Source: Roseiarcus sp963730555
Lineage (GTDB): Bacteria > Pseudomonadota > Alphaproteobacteria > Rhizobiales > Beijerinckiaceae
Assembly (NCBI GenBank): GCA_963730555.1
Contig: CAVSSS010000034.1
Span: 124,001 to 188,000, forward strand
DNA: 64,000 bases
Reading direction: 5' to 3'
Positions 34,984-44,009 of the stretch are shown here, piece by piece. Position 1 is the first letter of the stretch. Every line of letters begins with the position of its first letter. The notes below the pieces were generated by a model that had not been told where the DNA came from, searched no databases, and saw only the letters and a list, made by a program, of their open reading frames with translations. The position numbers and the translations under genes are program-made.

Positions 34984-36485
34984 GATGGAGTAGGCGGGCG
35001 GTCGAGCCAAGACGGCCATCCTGGCACTCTGTATGGCGCCAAGCATCAAGGAGGGAAAAATGGACTACTTCGCCGGCCTCGACGTGTCCCTGGAAACCAT
35101 CAACGTTTGCATCGTGAATGGCGCAGGTGACGTCCTGCTCGAGAAGAAAATCGCAGCCGAGCCAGCAGCCATTGTTCATCTGCTGAAAAGCTTCGGTTCG
35201 CCGTTCAAGCGCATAGGGCTGGAAGCGGGGCCAACCTCGTCCTGGCTTTATGGCGAGCTGCGTGCGGCGGGGTACGGCGCGATCTGCCTTGAATGCCGTC
35301 ACGTCAAGGCCGGGCTGAGCGCCATGCGGAACAAGACCGACCGCAATGACGCGCGCGGCATCGCGCAACTCGTTCGCCTCGGTTGGTTTAGGCAAGTCTA
35401 TGTTAAGAGCGAGGAAGCGCAGCGGACCCGTATGCTGTTGGTCAACCGTCAGCAGCTTTTGACCAAAGCCTTGGATATCGAGAACTCAGTACGCGGATCC
35501 CTAAAGGTTTTCGGCCTGCGGGTCGGTGTCGTAGCCCGGCGAGGGTTCGAGGCCAGGGCATTGGAACTCGTTGCGGACGACCCCATTCTGCTCGCGATCA
35601 CCAAGCCAATGTTGCGCGTTCGCCAAGTGCTCCTCGAAGAGTTCGAACGGCTCGATCGCCTCTGCCAACAGTTGGCGCGGCGTGATCCCGTCTGCCGCAG
35701 GCTGATGACCGTTCCCGGTGTCGGCGTGGTTGTGGCCCTCACCTATCGGACGGGCGTCGATGCGCCCGAGCGCTTTTCAAGATCGCGCGATGTTGGAGCG
35801 CATTTCGGCCTCACCCCGAAACGCTACAGTTCTGGTCAGACTGACTATGATGGCCGCATCAGTCGTTGCGGTGACGAGATGGTCCGCACAGCCTTGTATC
35901 AGGCAGCGAACGTTCTGCTGCATCATGGCCGATGGTCATCGCTCCGATCCTGGGCCATGCGGATCGCGAAGAGAGGCAGCGTGAAAGGCGCGAAGGTCGC
36001 CCTCGCACGCCGGCTCGCCGTGGTCATGCACCGGATGTGGACCGACGGAACTGACTTCCGGTGGTCTGACACGAGCTGAATGTCGGTGCCGACCGCAGCT
36101 TAAGAAGGGACGCGCACGAGCGAAAAACCCGAGTTCCGCCGACCAGGCGGAAAGGAGCGCCCGGAAGGGGGCGAGGGTCGGATGAGCCCGCATCGCTGGT
36201 TGCGACGGTTCGGCATTTGCCGGCTGGTCACGTGGCAAAACTAGGCCGTCCGACCCTTCTCAACCCATCCTGTCCGCCGAAGCCGCCGGGCGTTGAGTAC
36301 GCAAAGAAGCCTGAACCCTTCCGAGCGCTTCCCACCTGGCCAGCCGAAAACTACGGAGTTGACAACCCATGCCCGCCTAAAGAAGCCGCCGGGCGTTGAG
36401 TACGCAAAGAAGCCTGAACCCTTCCGAGCGCTTCCCACCTGGCCAGCCGAAAACTACGGAGTTGACAACCCATGCCCGCCTAAAG
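34984..36485 (+). mobile_element. IS110-family element inserted in IS1182
   Basis: About 1.5 kb lies between the two halves of the IS1182 gene. It contains one IS110 transposase (35060-36079). No inverted ends are visible and at most two duplicated A bases flank it, as is usual for IS110. Its right end contains a 103-base tandem duplication. Confidence 0.8.
35060..36079 (+). CDS. IS110-family transposase
   Basis: A 339-residue protein with the DEDD domain first (YFAGLDVSLETINVCIVNGA, IGLEAGPTSSWLYGELRAAG, MRNKTDRNDARGIAQLVRLG). The C-terminal transposase_20 domain follows (RLMTVPGVGVVVALTYRTGV, AHFGLTPKRYSSGQTDYDGR, GDEMVRTALYQAANVLL), including the Ser in SSGQ. ATG 35060 follows an AAGGAGGG ribosome site; the open frame to 35033 is not needed. 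The protein looks complete and the element may be active, probably using a non-coding end sequence as its guide, as recently described for IS110. Confidence 0.92.
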   Translation: MDYFAGLDVSLETINVCIVNGAGDVLLEKKIAAEPAAIVHLLKSFGSPFKRIGLEAGPTSSWLYGELRAAGYGAICLECRHVKAGLSAMRNKTDRNDARGIAQLVRLGWFRQVYVKSEEAQRTRMLLVNRQQLLTKALDIENSVRGSLKVFGLRVGVVARRGFEARALELVADDPILLAITKPMLRVRQVLLEEFERLDRLCQQLARRDPVCRRLMTVPGVGVVVALTYRTGVDAPERFSRSRDVGAHFGLTPKRYSSGQTDYDGRISRCGDEMVRTALYQAANVLLHHGRWSSLRSWAMRIAKRGSVKGAKVALARRLAVVMHRMWTDGTDFRWSDTS

Positions 36486-36487
36486 AA
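36282..36487 (+). repeat. Two tandem 103-base repeats at the IS110 right end
   Basis: The unit beginning GCCGCCGGGCGTTGAGTACG at 36282 is repeated at 36385 without visible change up to 36487. It contains the presumed right terminus of the IS110 element (CCATGCCCGCCTAAAGAA). The second copy abuts the IS1182 sequence, so the element end is duplicated. Confidence 0.85.
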
Positions 36488-36828
36488 ACCAGCGATAGGC
36501 AAGATTGAGATCGACCTCCTCGCACAGCCGACGCTCCGAACGAATGCCGAAGCCGTAGCCGACGATGAGCATCCGGATCATCAGCTCGGGATCGATCGAG
36601 GGCCGCCCGACGTCGCTATAGGGCCCCAGGTGCGCTCGAACCTCCGACGAGGCGACGAAACGGTCGATCTTGCGCAACAAGTGATTGTCTGGGACGCGCC
36701 GCTCCAGACTGAAGCCGTAGAACAGCGCCTCCTGCATCACCCGCCGCTCGCCCATCATCGTGTGAGCCCCAGATTCGTTAAGAAAACTGAATCAGAGCCG
36801 AGTCGGCAACGCAAGCGAGTTTTTCAAC

Positions 36829-37319
36829 GGTATTTGTCGATGAAGAGCTTTCAGCCGAAGAGCCTGTCCTCTGGCGAAGACCCAAGGAACGGCTAGGGCG
36901 AGCCGCTGCCTCCGGAGCGCAATGGCGAAGTCGACTTCCGCAAGACCAAGCGATCGAACGCGACGCACGCCTCGACGACGGACAAGGATGCGCGCCTTTA
37001 CCGCAAGGGCGCCGGACAGGAGAGCCGTCTGGCCTATCTTGGCCACGTCTTGATGGAGAACCGCAACGGGCTGGTGGCGGCGGCCGAGGCGAGGCTGGCG
37101 ACCGGAACAGCCGAACGCGAGGCGGCGGCGCGCATGAGCCAGCGCTTGCCCTTTGGGGCGACGCTCGACGCGGACAAGGGCTACGACGCCGAGGCCTTCG
37201 AGGGGCTGAAGGCGCGCGGGATCGAGCCGCATATCGCGATCAACGGGACGGTGAGCAAGCATCGGCCAGGCGCGCAAGACCGCGGTTCCGAGCGAGGTCG
37301 CCGCGAGTGTGCGCTATGA
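36829..37319 (+). pseudogene. IS5-family transposase, C-terminal remnant
   Basis: Reads MKSFQPKSLSSGEDPRNG, then after a stop GEVDFRKTKRSNATHASTTD, ARLYRKGAGQESRLAYLGHV, FGATLDADKGYDAEAFEGL and, after a frame change near 37265, ARKTAVPSEVAASVRYE. These are blocks of an IS5-type DDE transposase. The C-terminus is missing where an IS110 remnant begins at ~37320. Confidence 0.8.
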
Positions 37320-37796
37320 GGCGGCCATGCCTCAACAGCAATCCCTGCAGGTGTTGGCGCGCCTTGCCCAGCACCCTGACCGCTGTGGCGCGTGCTCGGA
37401 TCAGATCCCCCATCGCCTCATGGGCTGCATCAGGAACCCAAACAGCGGTCAGCTCACCTGCTCTGTGCAGCTTCGCCAGCATCACCGCGTCTCGCCGATC
37501 CGTCTTGATGCGATCGCCGGCTTTCATCGGAATCAGCGAGGGCGCCACGACCGCGCATTCACGGCCAAGATCTGTAATCTGCCGATGCAACCCATAACCG
37601 CACGGGCCGGCTTCGTAGCAGAACCGCAGTCGCTGAACGCCAGTCTTGCTGAGGCGCTCGACAAGCTTGCCGATCTGATCGGCGCGGTTCAGAAAATTGC
37701 CGAGATGGCGCACCTCCCCGCCGCGTTCCCATAAGCAACCGCGACCGAAATCGTCGCTGCGTGGACATCCACTCCCACGAAGATGGTATCGTGCAT
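37320..37796 (-). pseudogene. IS110-family transposase, N-terminal remnant
   Basis: From ATG 37796 the minus strand reads MHDTIFVGVDVHAATISVAV. A frame change near 37730 leads to GGEVRHLGNFLNRADQIGKL, RLRFCYEAGPCGYGLHRQI, KTDRRDAVMLAKLHRAGEL and LLLRHGR. This is the DEDD domain of an IS110 member different from the two others in the window. The C-terminal domain is absent. Confidence 0.82.
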
Positions 37797-37947
37797 CAGC
37801 TCCGTCCCCCATGTCTGAGGCTCTGCGCCGGCCTATCCGACGCAATCCTCGAATGGGACATGCCGCGGGACGGGCCGCCAGATGCTTCAGACCGCGAAAA
37901 TACGGTCTAGGACGCTAAGAGCGGAGCCGAATGGTTGGGGGCACGGG

Positions 37948-39627
37948 TTACGCTCGACCTTCGCGGACAAGGTCGCCCGCCAGCGCCTTGTCTATAAGAT
38001 TGCGCGTTTCATCTAACCCATAGATCGCAATGAATGATCCTAAGCGCGGCCCGCGATCCTCGCCTAGAAGGACGGCGTAGATCATGTTGAAGAATTCGTT
38101 TGAAACTCCGGGCCGCGCTGCCGTGGCCCCTTTTGCTGAATGATCCTGATATCGCGGAATCGGTCGTCCAATATCATATAACGCGTGCTGAATCTGGTCC
38201 GCGCTAATGTCTGGTGGTAATTGCGCCAGCTTCGATGAAAGTTGCTCAAGCACTTCGCGTTCGACGTGGTCCGCGTGACGATAACGCTTCTTCGGAGCGA
38301 CAAAATCCCGAAAATAGACAACCGCATAACGAACCAACCTATCAAGCCCGGGATGTGTTCCAGGCGACACCGAGGGATAATAGCGGCGAAGGAAGCCCCA
38401 AAGCACGGACGGATTTTCATCATTCGAAACCGCGGCGAGATTGAGCAACATAGCAAAGGAAATCGTAGGCTGGCGGTCTCCGTCATGGGTAAGGATTTCC
38501 GGCTCCGGAGGTTCCCCGCCATGGATATGCCACACCGGATTGCCCAGCCGCTCTCTCCACGCTTGGTGTCGATAGGCCTCAAGAAACCCAAGATAGTCAT
38601 CAACTGCACGCGGAATAACGTCGAAATAGAGTCGCTTCGCCGCCGTCGGCTTCTGGAACATGAATGAAGCCAGACTCTCAGGACTAGCGTAAGCGAGCCA
38701 TTGTTCAATGGTTAGGCCGTTACCTTTCGTTTTTGAAATCTTTTGGCCATTCTCGTCGAGGAAAAGCTCGTAGTTGAATCCAGCGGGCGGATCCGCTCCA
38801 AGAATCCGCGCTACACGAGATGACAGCTTAACAGAATCGATCAGATCTTTTCCCGCCATTTCGTAATCGACGCCGAGCGCATACCAGCGCATCGCCCAAT
38901 CTGGCTTCCATTGCAGCTTACAATGCCCTCCCGTCACAGGTGTTTCGAACTCCTCGCCGCTCGAAGGATCGCGCCATCGGATCGCGCCAGAGTCCGGGCA
39001 GCACTCCAGCACTGGAGCCTGCATGACGACCCCTGTTCGCGGGTGAATCGGAAGGAAGGGCGAGTAGGTTGCAGCTCGCTCCGCGCGAAGCGAGGGCAGC
39101 ATGATGGCCTGCACCTCGTCAAAGCAATCAAGCATCCGTAACAACGCCTTATCGAAGCGACCGGATCTATAGCATTCGGTCGAAGACATGAACTCGTACT
39201 CGAATCCGAACTGATCAAGAAAAGCGCGAAGACGCGCGTTGTTGTGTTCGGCAAAACTAGCGTATTCGCCGAACGGATCTGGAATTTGTGACAGCGGCTT
39301 GCCGAGATGAGGCAGCATCGTGTCCCGGTTGGGAACGTTATCTGGAACCTTGCGCAAACCGTCCATGTCGTCCGAAAAGGCGATCAGCTTCGTCTTTATG
39401 TCGTCTCCTACCAGGGTGCGAAAGGCGTGCCTGACCATGTTAGTCCGCGCAACCTCGCCGAAAGTTCCGAGATGTGGTAGACCCGACGGGCCGTAACCCG
39501 TCTCGAAAATCACCTCTTTCCGTTCGGAGCGCTCAAGGCGCGCGACCACCTTTCGCGCTTCTTCGAAAGGCCATGCTTTTGACGTTTCTGCGGCCTCACG
39601 CAAAGTTGGCGATGACATTTTCTCCAT
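37948..39627 (-). CDS. lysK: Lysyl-tRNA synthetase, class I
   Basis: A 559-residue class I (archaeal-type) LysRS that charges tRNA-Lys with lysine. Near the N-terminus GYGPSGLPHLGTFGEVARTN holds the HIGH-equivalent (PHLG). AFSDDMDGLRKVPDNVPN is the class I LysRS block. KISKTKGNGLTIEQWLAY carries the KMSKS-equivalent. The C-terminal helical anticodon-binding region is complete. Class I LysRS is the normal enzyme of most alphaproteobacteria, so this is probably the essential copy. ATG 39627 is chosen (alternative ATG 39618 has GGAG closer by). The longer open frame overlaps the upstream glycosyltransferase gene. It starts 80 bases after that gene, which is unusual company. Confidence 0.92.
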   Translation of the reverse strand: MEKMSSPTLREAAETSKAWPFEEARKVVARLERSERKEVIFETGYGPSGLPHLGTFGEVARTNMVRHAFRTLVGDDIKTKLIAFSDDMDGLRKVPDNVPNRDTMLPHLGKPLSQIPDPFGEYASFAEHNNARLRAFLDQFGFEYEFMSSTECYRSGRFDKALLRMLDCFDEVQAIMLPSLRAERAATYSPFLPIHPRTGVVMQAPVLECCPDSGAIRWRDPSSGEEFETPVTGGHCKLQWKPDWAMRWYALGVDYEMAGKDLIDSVKLSSRVARILGADPPAGFNYELFLDENGQKISKTKGNGLTIEQWLAYASPESLASFMFQKPTAAKRLYFDVIPRAVDDYLGFLEAYRHQAWRERLGNPVWHIHGGEPPEPEILTHDGDRQPTISFAMLLNLAAVSNDENPSVLWGFLRRYYPSVSPGTHPGLDRLVRYAVVYFRDFVAPKKRYRHADHVEREVLEQLSSKLAQLPPDISADQIQHALYDIGRPIPRYQDHSAKGATAARPGVSNEFFNMIYAVLLGEDRGPRLGSFIAIYGLDETRNLIDKALAGDLVREGRA

Positions 39628-39707
39628 TGGTGCTGAGCTCTGGGGGAATGAATGAATCGGCGGTGAAGCGAGATCGCTGTCGCTGCCTATGAGACGAGAG
39701 CGAAGAG

Positions 39708-41639
39708 CTACATTGAAAGCTGCGTTCGACGGATGAGGCAGCTTTGTCCTTGTCGACTTCTGCCGTGCGCAGTCTTCGCCCAATAGTGTGGTCGCAACGC
39801 GAGATCAAGAATCGCTATCCAAGTCGCTGCACTCACGAGAAGGTAGTACACGGGGAGCAGCAGAAATATGCTACTAGGCACGTTTAGGCGCCGGAATTTC
39901 GCGGCGATTACTGCTGGCAAAAGAATTGTCCAAACACCGGATAGCGCGAGGATGTAAGTAAAAACGTCGCTCATTTCCCTCCATGGCGACATCGCGTGCT
40001 GACCGACGGTCACTACACGCAAAATCGTTTCAACTGCGAAAACTGGCCAAAATAGACACCCAAAAATCGCTCCTACGATCAGGGTCGTTGCGGCGACTGC
40101 TCGTCGTGGCCCGAGGTCGCTCCAAAAAAAGATCGGCCGCCTCGAGTGAACGATAAAAGTTTGCATCCAGCCCTTCTGCCACCGCACGCGTTGTCGAAAC
40201 CAATTTCCGAACTCATAGGGAGCTTCCTCCCAAGTGTCCGAATCCAGTGTTTTCACCCGGTAGCCGAAGCGCGCCAAGCGAACCCCAAGGTCAGCGTCCT
40301 CGGTGACGTTCCACTCGTCCCAGGCCCCCACTCCGACCAGTGACTGAACACGAAAGTGGTTGGAGCTGCCGCCGAGGGGAATTGGTAAATTAAGAGCACA
40401 CAAGCCGGGGTTAATAACATCGAACAATACTGCGTATTCGATCGCAAAAAGTTTGGATAGCCACGACTCACTATGATTCCGGATAGCAAGACGAGCCTGC
40501 AGACAATCCAGATCTTTGTCCACCGCAAAACACGACGCGGCCAAGCGCAACTGACCTGGAGCAGGGACATCCTCGGCGTCGTAAATGACAACTAATTCGC
40601 CCCGCGCGCTAGATAAGGCGATGTTGAGCGCTCGCGGCTTTGTCTGGGGTTCACCCGACGGAGCCACAACGACCTCGTAACGGCTGGGCAATCGCAGTTC
40701 AACAATCCGACCTAATGTTTCAACGTCGCGCTGCTCGACAACTAACTTAATGTCAAGTTTACCCTTAGGATAGTCCAATGCATCGATTGCTTTGACTAGG
40801 TCCTCAACGACACTCGCTTCACGATAAAGCGCAACCACGACGGTATAGTTGGGGAGTTCCTCCTCGGTAAGTTCGGACGGTTGAATCTCTAGTCCGCGTG
40901 CAATCGCGGCCATGGATCGAAGCGCGACCGAGGCTGAAAAGATAAGCCAGAGAATGGCTGCGGAAAGGGCCCGCAAAACCTCAATATCTACGACGCCTAG
41001 TAAGAATGCCAGTATAGCAACCGCTCCGACGGTCGCAATCTGCAAACCAGCAATCCCTTCCCTTGCGGTGAGGCTAGCAGGCAGACGGCCGAGAGCGACA
41101 TCGAGGAGTTCAGGGCCGCGATGCGCGCGCACTAGACTTGCGAATCGCTGTGGTGAAGTCAGCGCAAAAGAGCCCGAACGAATCGAGCCTGAAACAGTCG
41201 CATCAATTAGCCGCGGAACGAACTGCGCGTAAGGCGCAATGACCACTCGAGGCCCTGCGCTTTTTGGTTCAAGCGCTCCCACGCCGCAGCGTAACCCCTT
41301 TACCGCGTCAAAAGAAGCCGCAAGAGGAGGGTCAGCGCTATAATACATACAGCCTAGATGACTCGCTAACGCCCGATAGTAAGCTTCTTCAGTTATTTGA
41401 CCATCGTTCAATAGCCGATTGAGGGGCCGAACCGCTCTGGGCGTCGCGCCCACAGCTTCGATTAACAGCTCAGGTGAGAATCCTTGGCCAGCAAGAAAAA
41501 CCAATTCCTTTGGCAGTCCGCCTGAAACAAGGGCGGCCTGCTCATGGTTAGGCACAGAGGCCCGATCGTAAGGCCTATTCGCGCCTTCATGCAGCGAGGA
41601 TACTCGTATCTCACTTAAACTAGACGTTTTTCTTGTCAT
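39708..41639 (-). CDS. Membrane family-2 glycosyltransferase with N-terminal MshEN-like region
   Basis: A 643-residue protein. Residues ~35-180 look like a soluble regulatory domain of the MshEN/GspE-N type (FSPELLIEAVGATPRAV, ITEEAYYRALASHLGCMYY). One or two membrane helices follow (IATVGAVAILAFLLGVVDIE). A GT2 catalytic domain comes next (NYTVVVALYREASVVEDLVK, VIYDAEDVPAPGQLRLA with the DxD-like motif, WNVTEDADLGVRLARFGYRV, RQRVRWQKGWMQTFIVHSRR). The last ~130 residues form C-terminal helices. The TED and Q-x-x-RW motifs are those of processive beta-glycan synthases such as cellulose synthase relatives, so a polysaccharide product made at the inner membrane is likely. Sugar and acceptor are unknown. 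Confidence 0.82.
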   Translation of the reverse strand: MTRKTSSLSEIRVSSLHEGANRPYDRASVPNHEQAALVSGGLPKELVFLAGQGFSPELLIEAVGATPRAVRPLNRLLNDGQITEEAYYRALASHLGCMYYSADPPLAASFDAVKGLRCGVGALEPKSAGPRVVIAPYAQFVPRLIDATVSGSIRSGSFALTSPQRFASLVRAHRGPELLDVALGRLPASLTAREGIAGLQIATVGAVAILAFLLGVVDIEVLRALSAAILWLIFSASVALRSMAAIARGLEIQPSELTEEELPNYTVVVALYREASVVEDLVKAIDALDYPKGKLDIKLVVEQRDVETLGRIVELRLPSRYEVVVAPSGEPQTKPRALNIALSSARGELVVIYDAEDVPAPGQLRLAASCFAVDKDLDCLQARLAIRNHSESWLSKLFAIEYAVLFDVINPGLCALNLPIPLGGSSNHFRVQSLVGVGAWDEWNVTEDADLGVRLARFGYRVKTLDSDTWEEAPYEFGNWFRQRVRWQKGWMQTFIVHSRRPIFFWSDLGPRRAVAATTLIVGAIFGCLFWPVFAVETILRVVTVGQHAMSPWREMSDVFTYILALSGVWTILLPAVIAAKFRRLNVPSSIFLLLPVYYLLVSAATWIAILDLALRPHYWAKTAHGRSRQGQSCLIRRTQLSM

Positions 41640-41825
41640 GCGCCAAAGCTTAGAAAGTCACGCTGCGCTAAAGCTCCCGCCCTTAGCTGCGCGTGCGCAC
41701 TCCCCGGTAAGATACCAATTTTTCACGGCTGTCTCAAGAAAATCTGCAAGCAAAGTTCCATTATAGTACGCCTACCGAATAGGAGGCCGTATGCTGTATC
41801 GCAGACTTGCGTCCCGGGCCTAAGG

Positions 41826-42152
41826 GGCAGATGAGCGACTACAAGGGGCGCCCGCGTTGATGCTGTCCGCCATGCCGAAAGCCAAGCAACTTCTGGCCGA
41901 CAGGGGTTACGACGCCGATTGGTTCCGCGCCGCCCTCGCAAAGCGCCGCATCGCCGCCTGCATTCCTTCCAAAGCCAATCGGAAGGTCGCGCGATCCCCC
42001 ATGACGCCGTCCTCTACCAACAGCGCCACAAGATCGAAAACATGTTCGGACGCCTCAAAGACTGGCGGCGCATCCACACTCCATACGACCGTTGCGCCCA
42101 CACCTACTTCTCGCCAATCTGCATCGCCACAGCCGTCATATTCCGGCTGTGA
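41826..42152 (+). pseudogene. IS5-family (IS427-like) transposase, C-terminal remnant
   Basis: Fragments in shifting frames: MSDYKGRP, then LMLSAMPKAKQLLADRGYDA and DWFRAALAKRRIAACIPSKA, then after a frame change near 41990 YQQRHKIENMFGRLKDWRR and CIATAVIFRL-stop. The N-terminal half is missing. 41640-41825 to its left holds no gene. Confidence 0.8.
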
Positions 42153-42188
42153 TCAATCACAGTCCTGACCCTAGATATTGCGGTGCAT

Positions 42189-42758
42189 TCAATCCTTCGC
42201 CCGTTCGACATAGCTGCCATCTTCAGTCTCAATAACAATTCGAACACCCACCGCAATGTGCGGTGGAACCATTACCCGAGCGCCGTTCGCGAGCCTCGCG
42301 GGCTTATAGGATGAGGAGGCGGTTTGACCTTTCATCGCCGGTTCGGTTTCCGTAACTTCCAATGTAACGCGGGGCGGCAATTGAATGGCGACAGGGGTCG
42401 AGTTGAATATCGACAGAGTCACCTTCATACCCTCCTGAAGCCATTGGGCCTGATCCCCGATGGCGTCCGCAGGAACTTGAATCTGGTCGTAGGTGTCAGC
42501 ATTCATGAAATGATAGCCACTGGCGTCTGCATAAAGGAAATCAAAACTCTTGTCCTCGACGAATGCGCGCTCCACCTGCTCCGTTGTCTTATATCGATCA
42601 GTCACCTTGACCCCATCGGAAAGGCGCCGCATGTCGATCTGAGTAGTTGGCGTTCCTTTCCCCGGGTGAAAGCTTTCCGCCGAAAGCACGACGCACAGCT
42701 GACCGTCTTCTCGCTCGATAATATTGCCCTTGCGGATCGAGCTTGCGATAACTCTCAC
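42189..42758 (-). CDS. efp: Translation elongation factor P
   Basis: A 189-residue EF-P with all three beta-barrel domains. The modified-lysine loop is SFHPGKGTPTTQ, the lysine lying in PGKGT. The rest is typical (YADASGYHFMNADTYDQIQV, KGQTASSSYKPARLANGARV, PPHIAVGVRIVIETEDGSYV). EF-P relieves ribosome stalling at consecutive prolines. The start is a GTG at 42758 with GAGGA upstream. It is divergent from epmA, which encodes its lysyl ligase (gap 158 bases); both probably share this promoter region. Confidence 0.95.
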   Translation of the reverse strand: MRVIASSIRKGNIIEREDGQLCVVLSAESFHPGKGTPTTQIDMRRLSDGVKVTDRYKTTEQVERAFVEDKSFDFLYADASGYHFMNADTYDQIQVPADAIGDQAQWLQEGMKVTLSIFNSTPVAIQLPPRVTLEVTETEPAMKGQTASSSYKPARLANGARVMVPPHIAVGVRIVIETEDGSYVERAKD

Positions 42759-42916
42759 GTTGGGTCCTCGGAAGTAAGGGCATCGTTTCGGCCCCGAAAT
42801 TACGAATTTTTATTCAGCGGGAGATTAGCGATTGTGGCCCGGAACATACCAATTTTTGCGCCAAAGGCCAGTCGGTACCGACCTCGATCCTATCTCGCTT
42901 CGCGTCACGGTTTCTC

Positions 42917-43984
42917 TTGAACACGCCCGCAACTCGAGCTTTCTGGAACCAAGTTCGATACGCTGAACGCCGCGACTGGCTGCTTGCCCGAGCGCGAATT
43001 TCCACGTTCCTGCGGCGTTTGTTCCGCGCCAAAGGTTTCACTGAAGTGCAACCCGCCGCCCTCCAGGTTTCGCCTGGAAACGAGACACACTTGCACGGAT
43101 TCAAAACCGCGCTCATTTTGCCTGACGGGTCGCTGCACGACGCCTATCTGCATACTTCGCCAGAGTTTTCAATGAAAAAGCTTTTAACCGCGGGAGAGCA
43201 GCAGATTTTTTCGCTAACAGGCGTTTTCCGCAACCGCGAGCGAACGGCCCTGCACGCGCCCGAGTTTACTATGCTGGAGTGGTACCGGGCGCAATCCCCA
43301 ATCGAGCGCATTATGGAGGACTGCGCCGCGGTAATCGCGCTCGCTGCTCTTGTCGCTGGAACAAGGACGTTCGTGTATCGTGGTCGAAAGTCAAGTCCAT
43401 TCGACCCGCCGGAGCGGATGACAGTGCGAGATGCGTTCCGGCGCTACGCCGGCATCGACCTTTACGACAGCCTGTCGACCACCGCGCAAGCCGATACTAA
43501 AATGTTCGCCCAACAAGCGAGGGATTCCGGTGTTCGCGTCGCGCCTGATGATGACTGGTCGGACATCTTCAGCCGGGTCCTGGCGGAGCGGGTCGAACCC
43601 AATCTAGGTGTGGGGCGACCTACTGTCCTATATTCCTATCCAGTAAGCGAGGCAGCGCTTGCTCAGGTAAGCACCGACGATCCGCGCGTGGCCGAGCGCT
43701 TTGAATTTTATTGTTGCGGCGTCGAACTGGCTAATGCTTTCCACGAGCTGCGCGATCCGGTTGAACAACGGCGTCGGTTTACGGAAAGCATGGACAAGCA
43801 GCGGCGCATTTTCGGCATCTCCCACCCCGTTGACGAGGATTTTCTTGCCTCTCTGTCTGATATGCCCGACGCAAGTGGCGCCGCGCTCGGCTTCGACCGG
43901 CTGATAATGTTGGTAAGCGGTGCCAAACGGGTCGAGTCCGTCCAATGGACTCCCGTTTTTGATCCGATCGAGGGAAGCCAATGA
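42917..43984 (+). CDS. epmA: EF-P--(R)-beta-lysine ligase EpmA (GenX/PoxA)
   Basis: A 355-residue class II LysRS paralogue without the anticodon-binding domain. Motif 2 region is HTSPEFSMKKLLTAGEQQIF ... TGVFRNRERTALHAPEFTML, and motif 3 is ASGAALGFDRLIMLVSGAKR. The product attaches (R)-beta-lysine to the loop lysine of EF-P. The start is a TTG at 42917; no ATG in a suitable place is seen. It is divergent from efp. EpmB, the aminomutase that makes beta-lysine, is not in the window. Downstream is an IS630 remnant, which may have separated it from former neighbours. Confidence 0.93.
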   Translation: MNTPATRAFWNQVRYAERRDWLLARARISTFLRRLFRAKGFTEVQPAALQVSPGNETHLHGFKTALILPDGSLHDAYLHTSPEFSMKKLLTAGEQQIFSLTGVFRNRERTALHAPEFTMLEWYRAQSPIERIMEDCAAVIALAALVAGTRTFVYRGRKSSPFDPPERMTVRDAFRRYAGIDLYDSLSTTAQADTKMFAQQARDSGVRVAPDDDWSDIFSRVLAERVEPNLGVGRPTVLYSYPVSEAALAQVSTDDPRVAERFEFYCCGVELANAFHELRDPVEQRRRFTESMDKQRRIFGISHPVDEDFLASLSDMPDASGAALGFDRLIMLVSGAKRVESVQWTPVFDPIEGSQ

Positions 43985-44009
43985 CGCCAAATTCGCGGTT
44001 TGTTGCGAA

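Larger units (their letters stand above)
33884..36758 (-). pseudogene. IS1182 transposase split by an IS110 insertion
   Basis: The N-terminal part is at 36758-36486 (MMGERRVMQEALFYGFSLER to RRLCEEVDLNLAYRWF). The rest resumes at 34983 with CRLGLDGDVPDHSTLSKNRH and runs to the stop at 33884, through AFAVDASMIVADAHRRRGV, VADGGYGPADMVGWL, SRSDFAFDPETNLYLCPAGK and the cysteine cluster CGACALKPTRC. Removing 34984-36485 restores RWF-CRLG in frame, as in intact IS1182 transposases. The downstream frame is open from 35395, but its first ~130 codons there are antisense to the IS110 transposase. The C-terminal part is nearly the same as the remnant at 13.8-14.3 kb. Confidence 0.88.

Noticed and set aside
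36282..36487. CRISPR-like repeat
   Set aside because: Only two 103-base units in direct tandem without spacers; it is a duplicated IS110 end.
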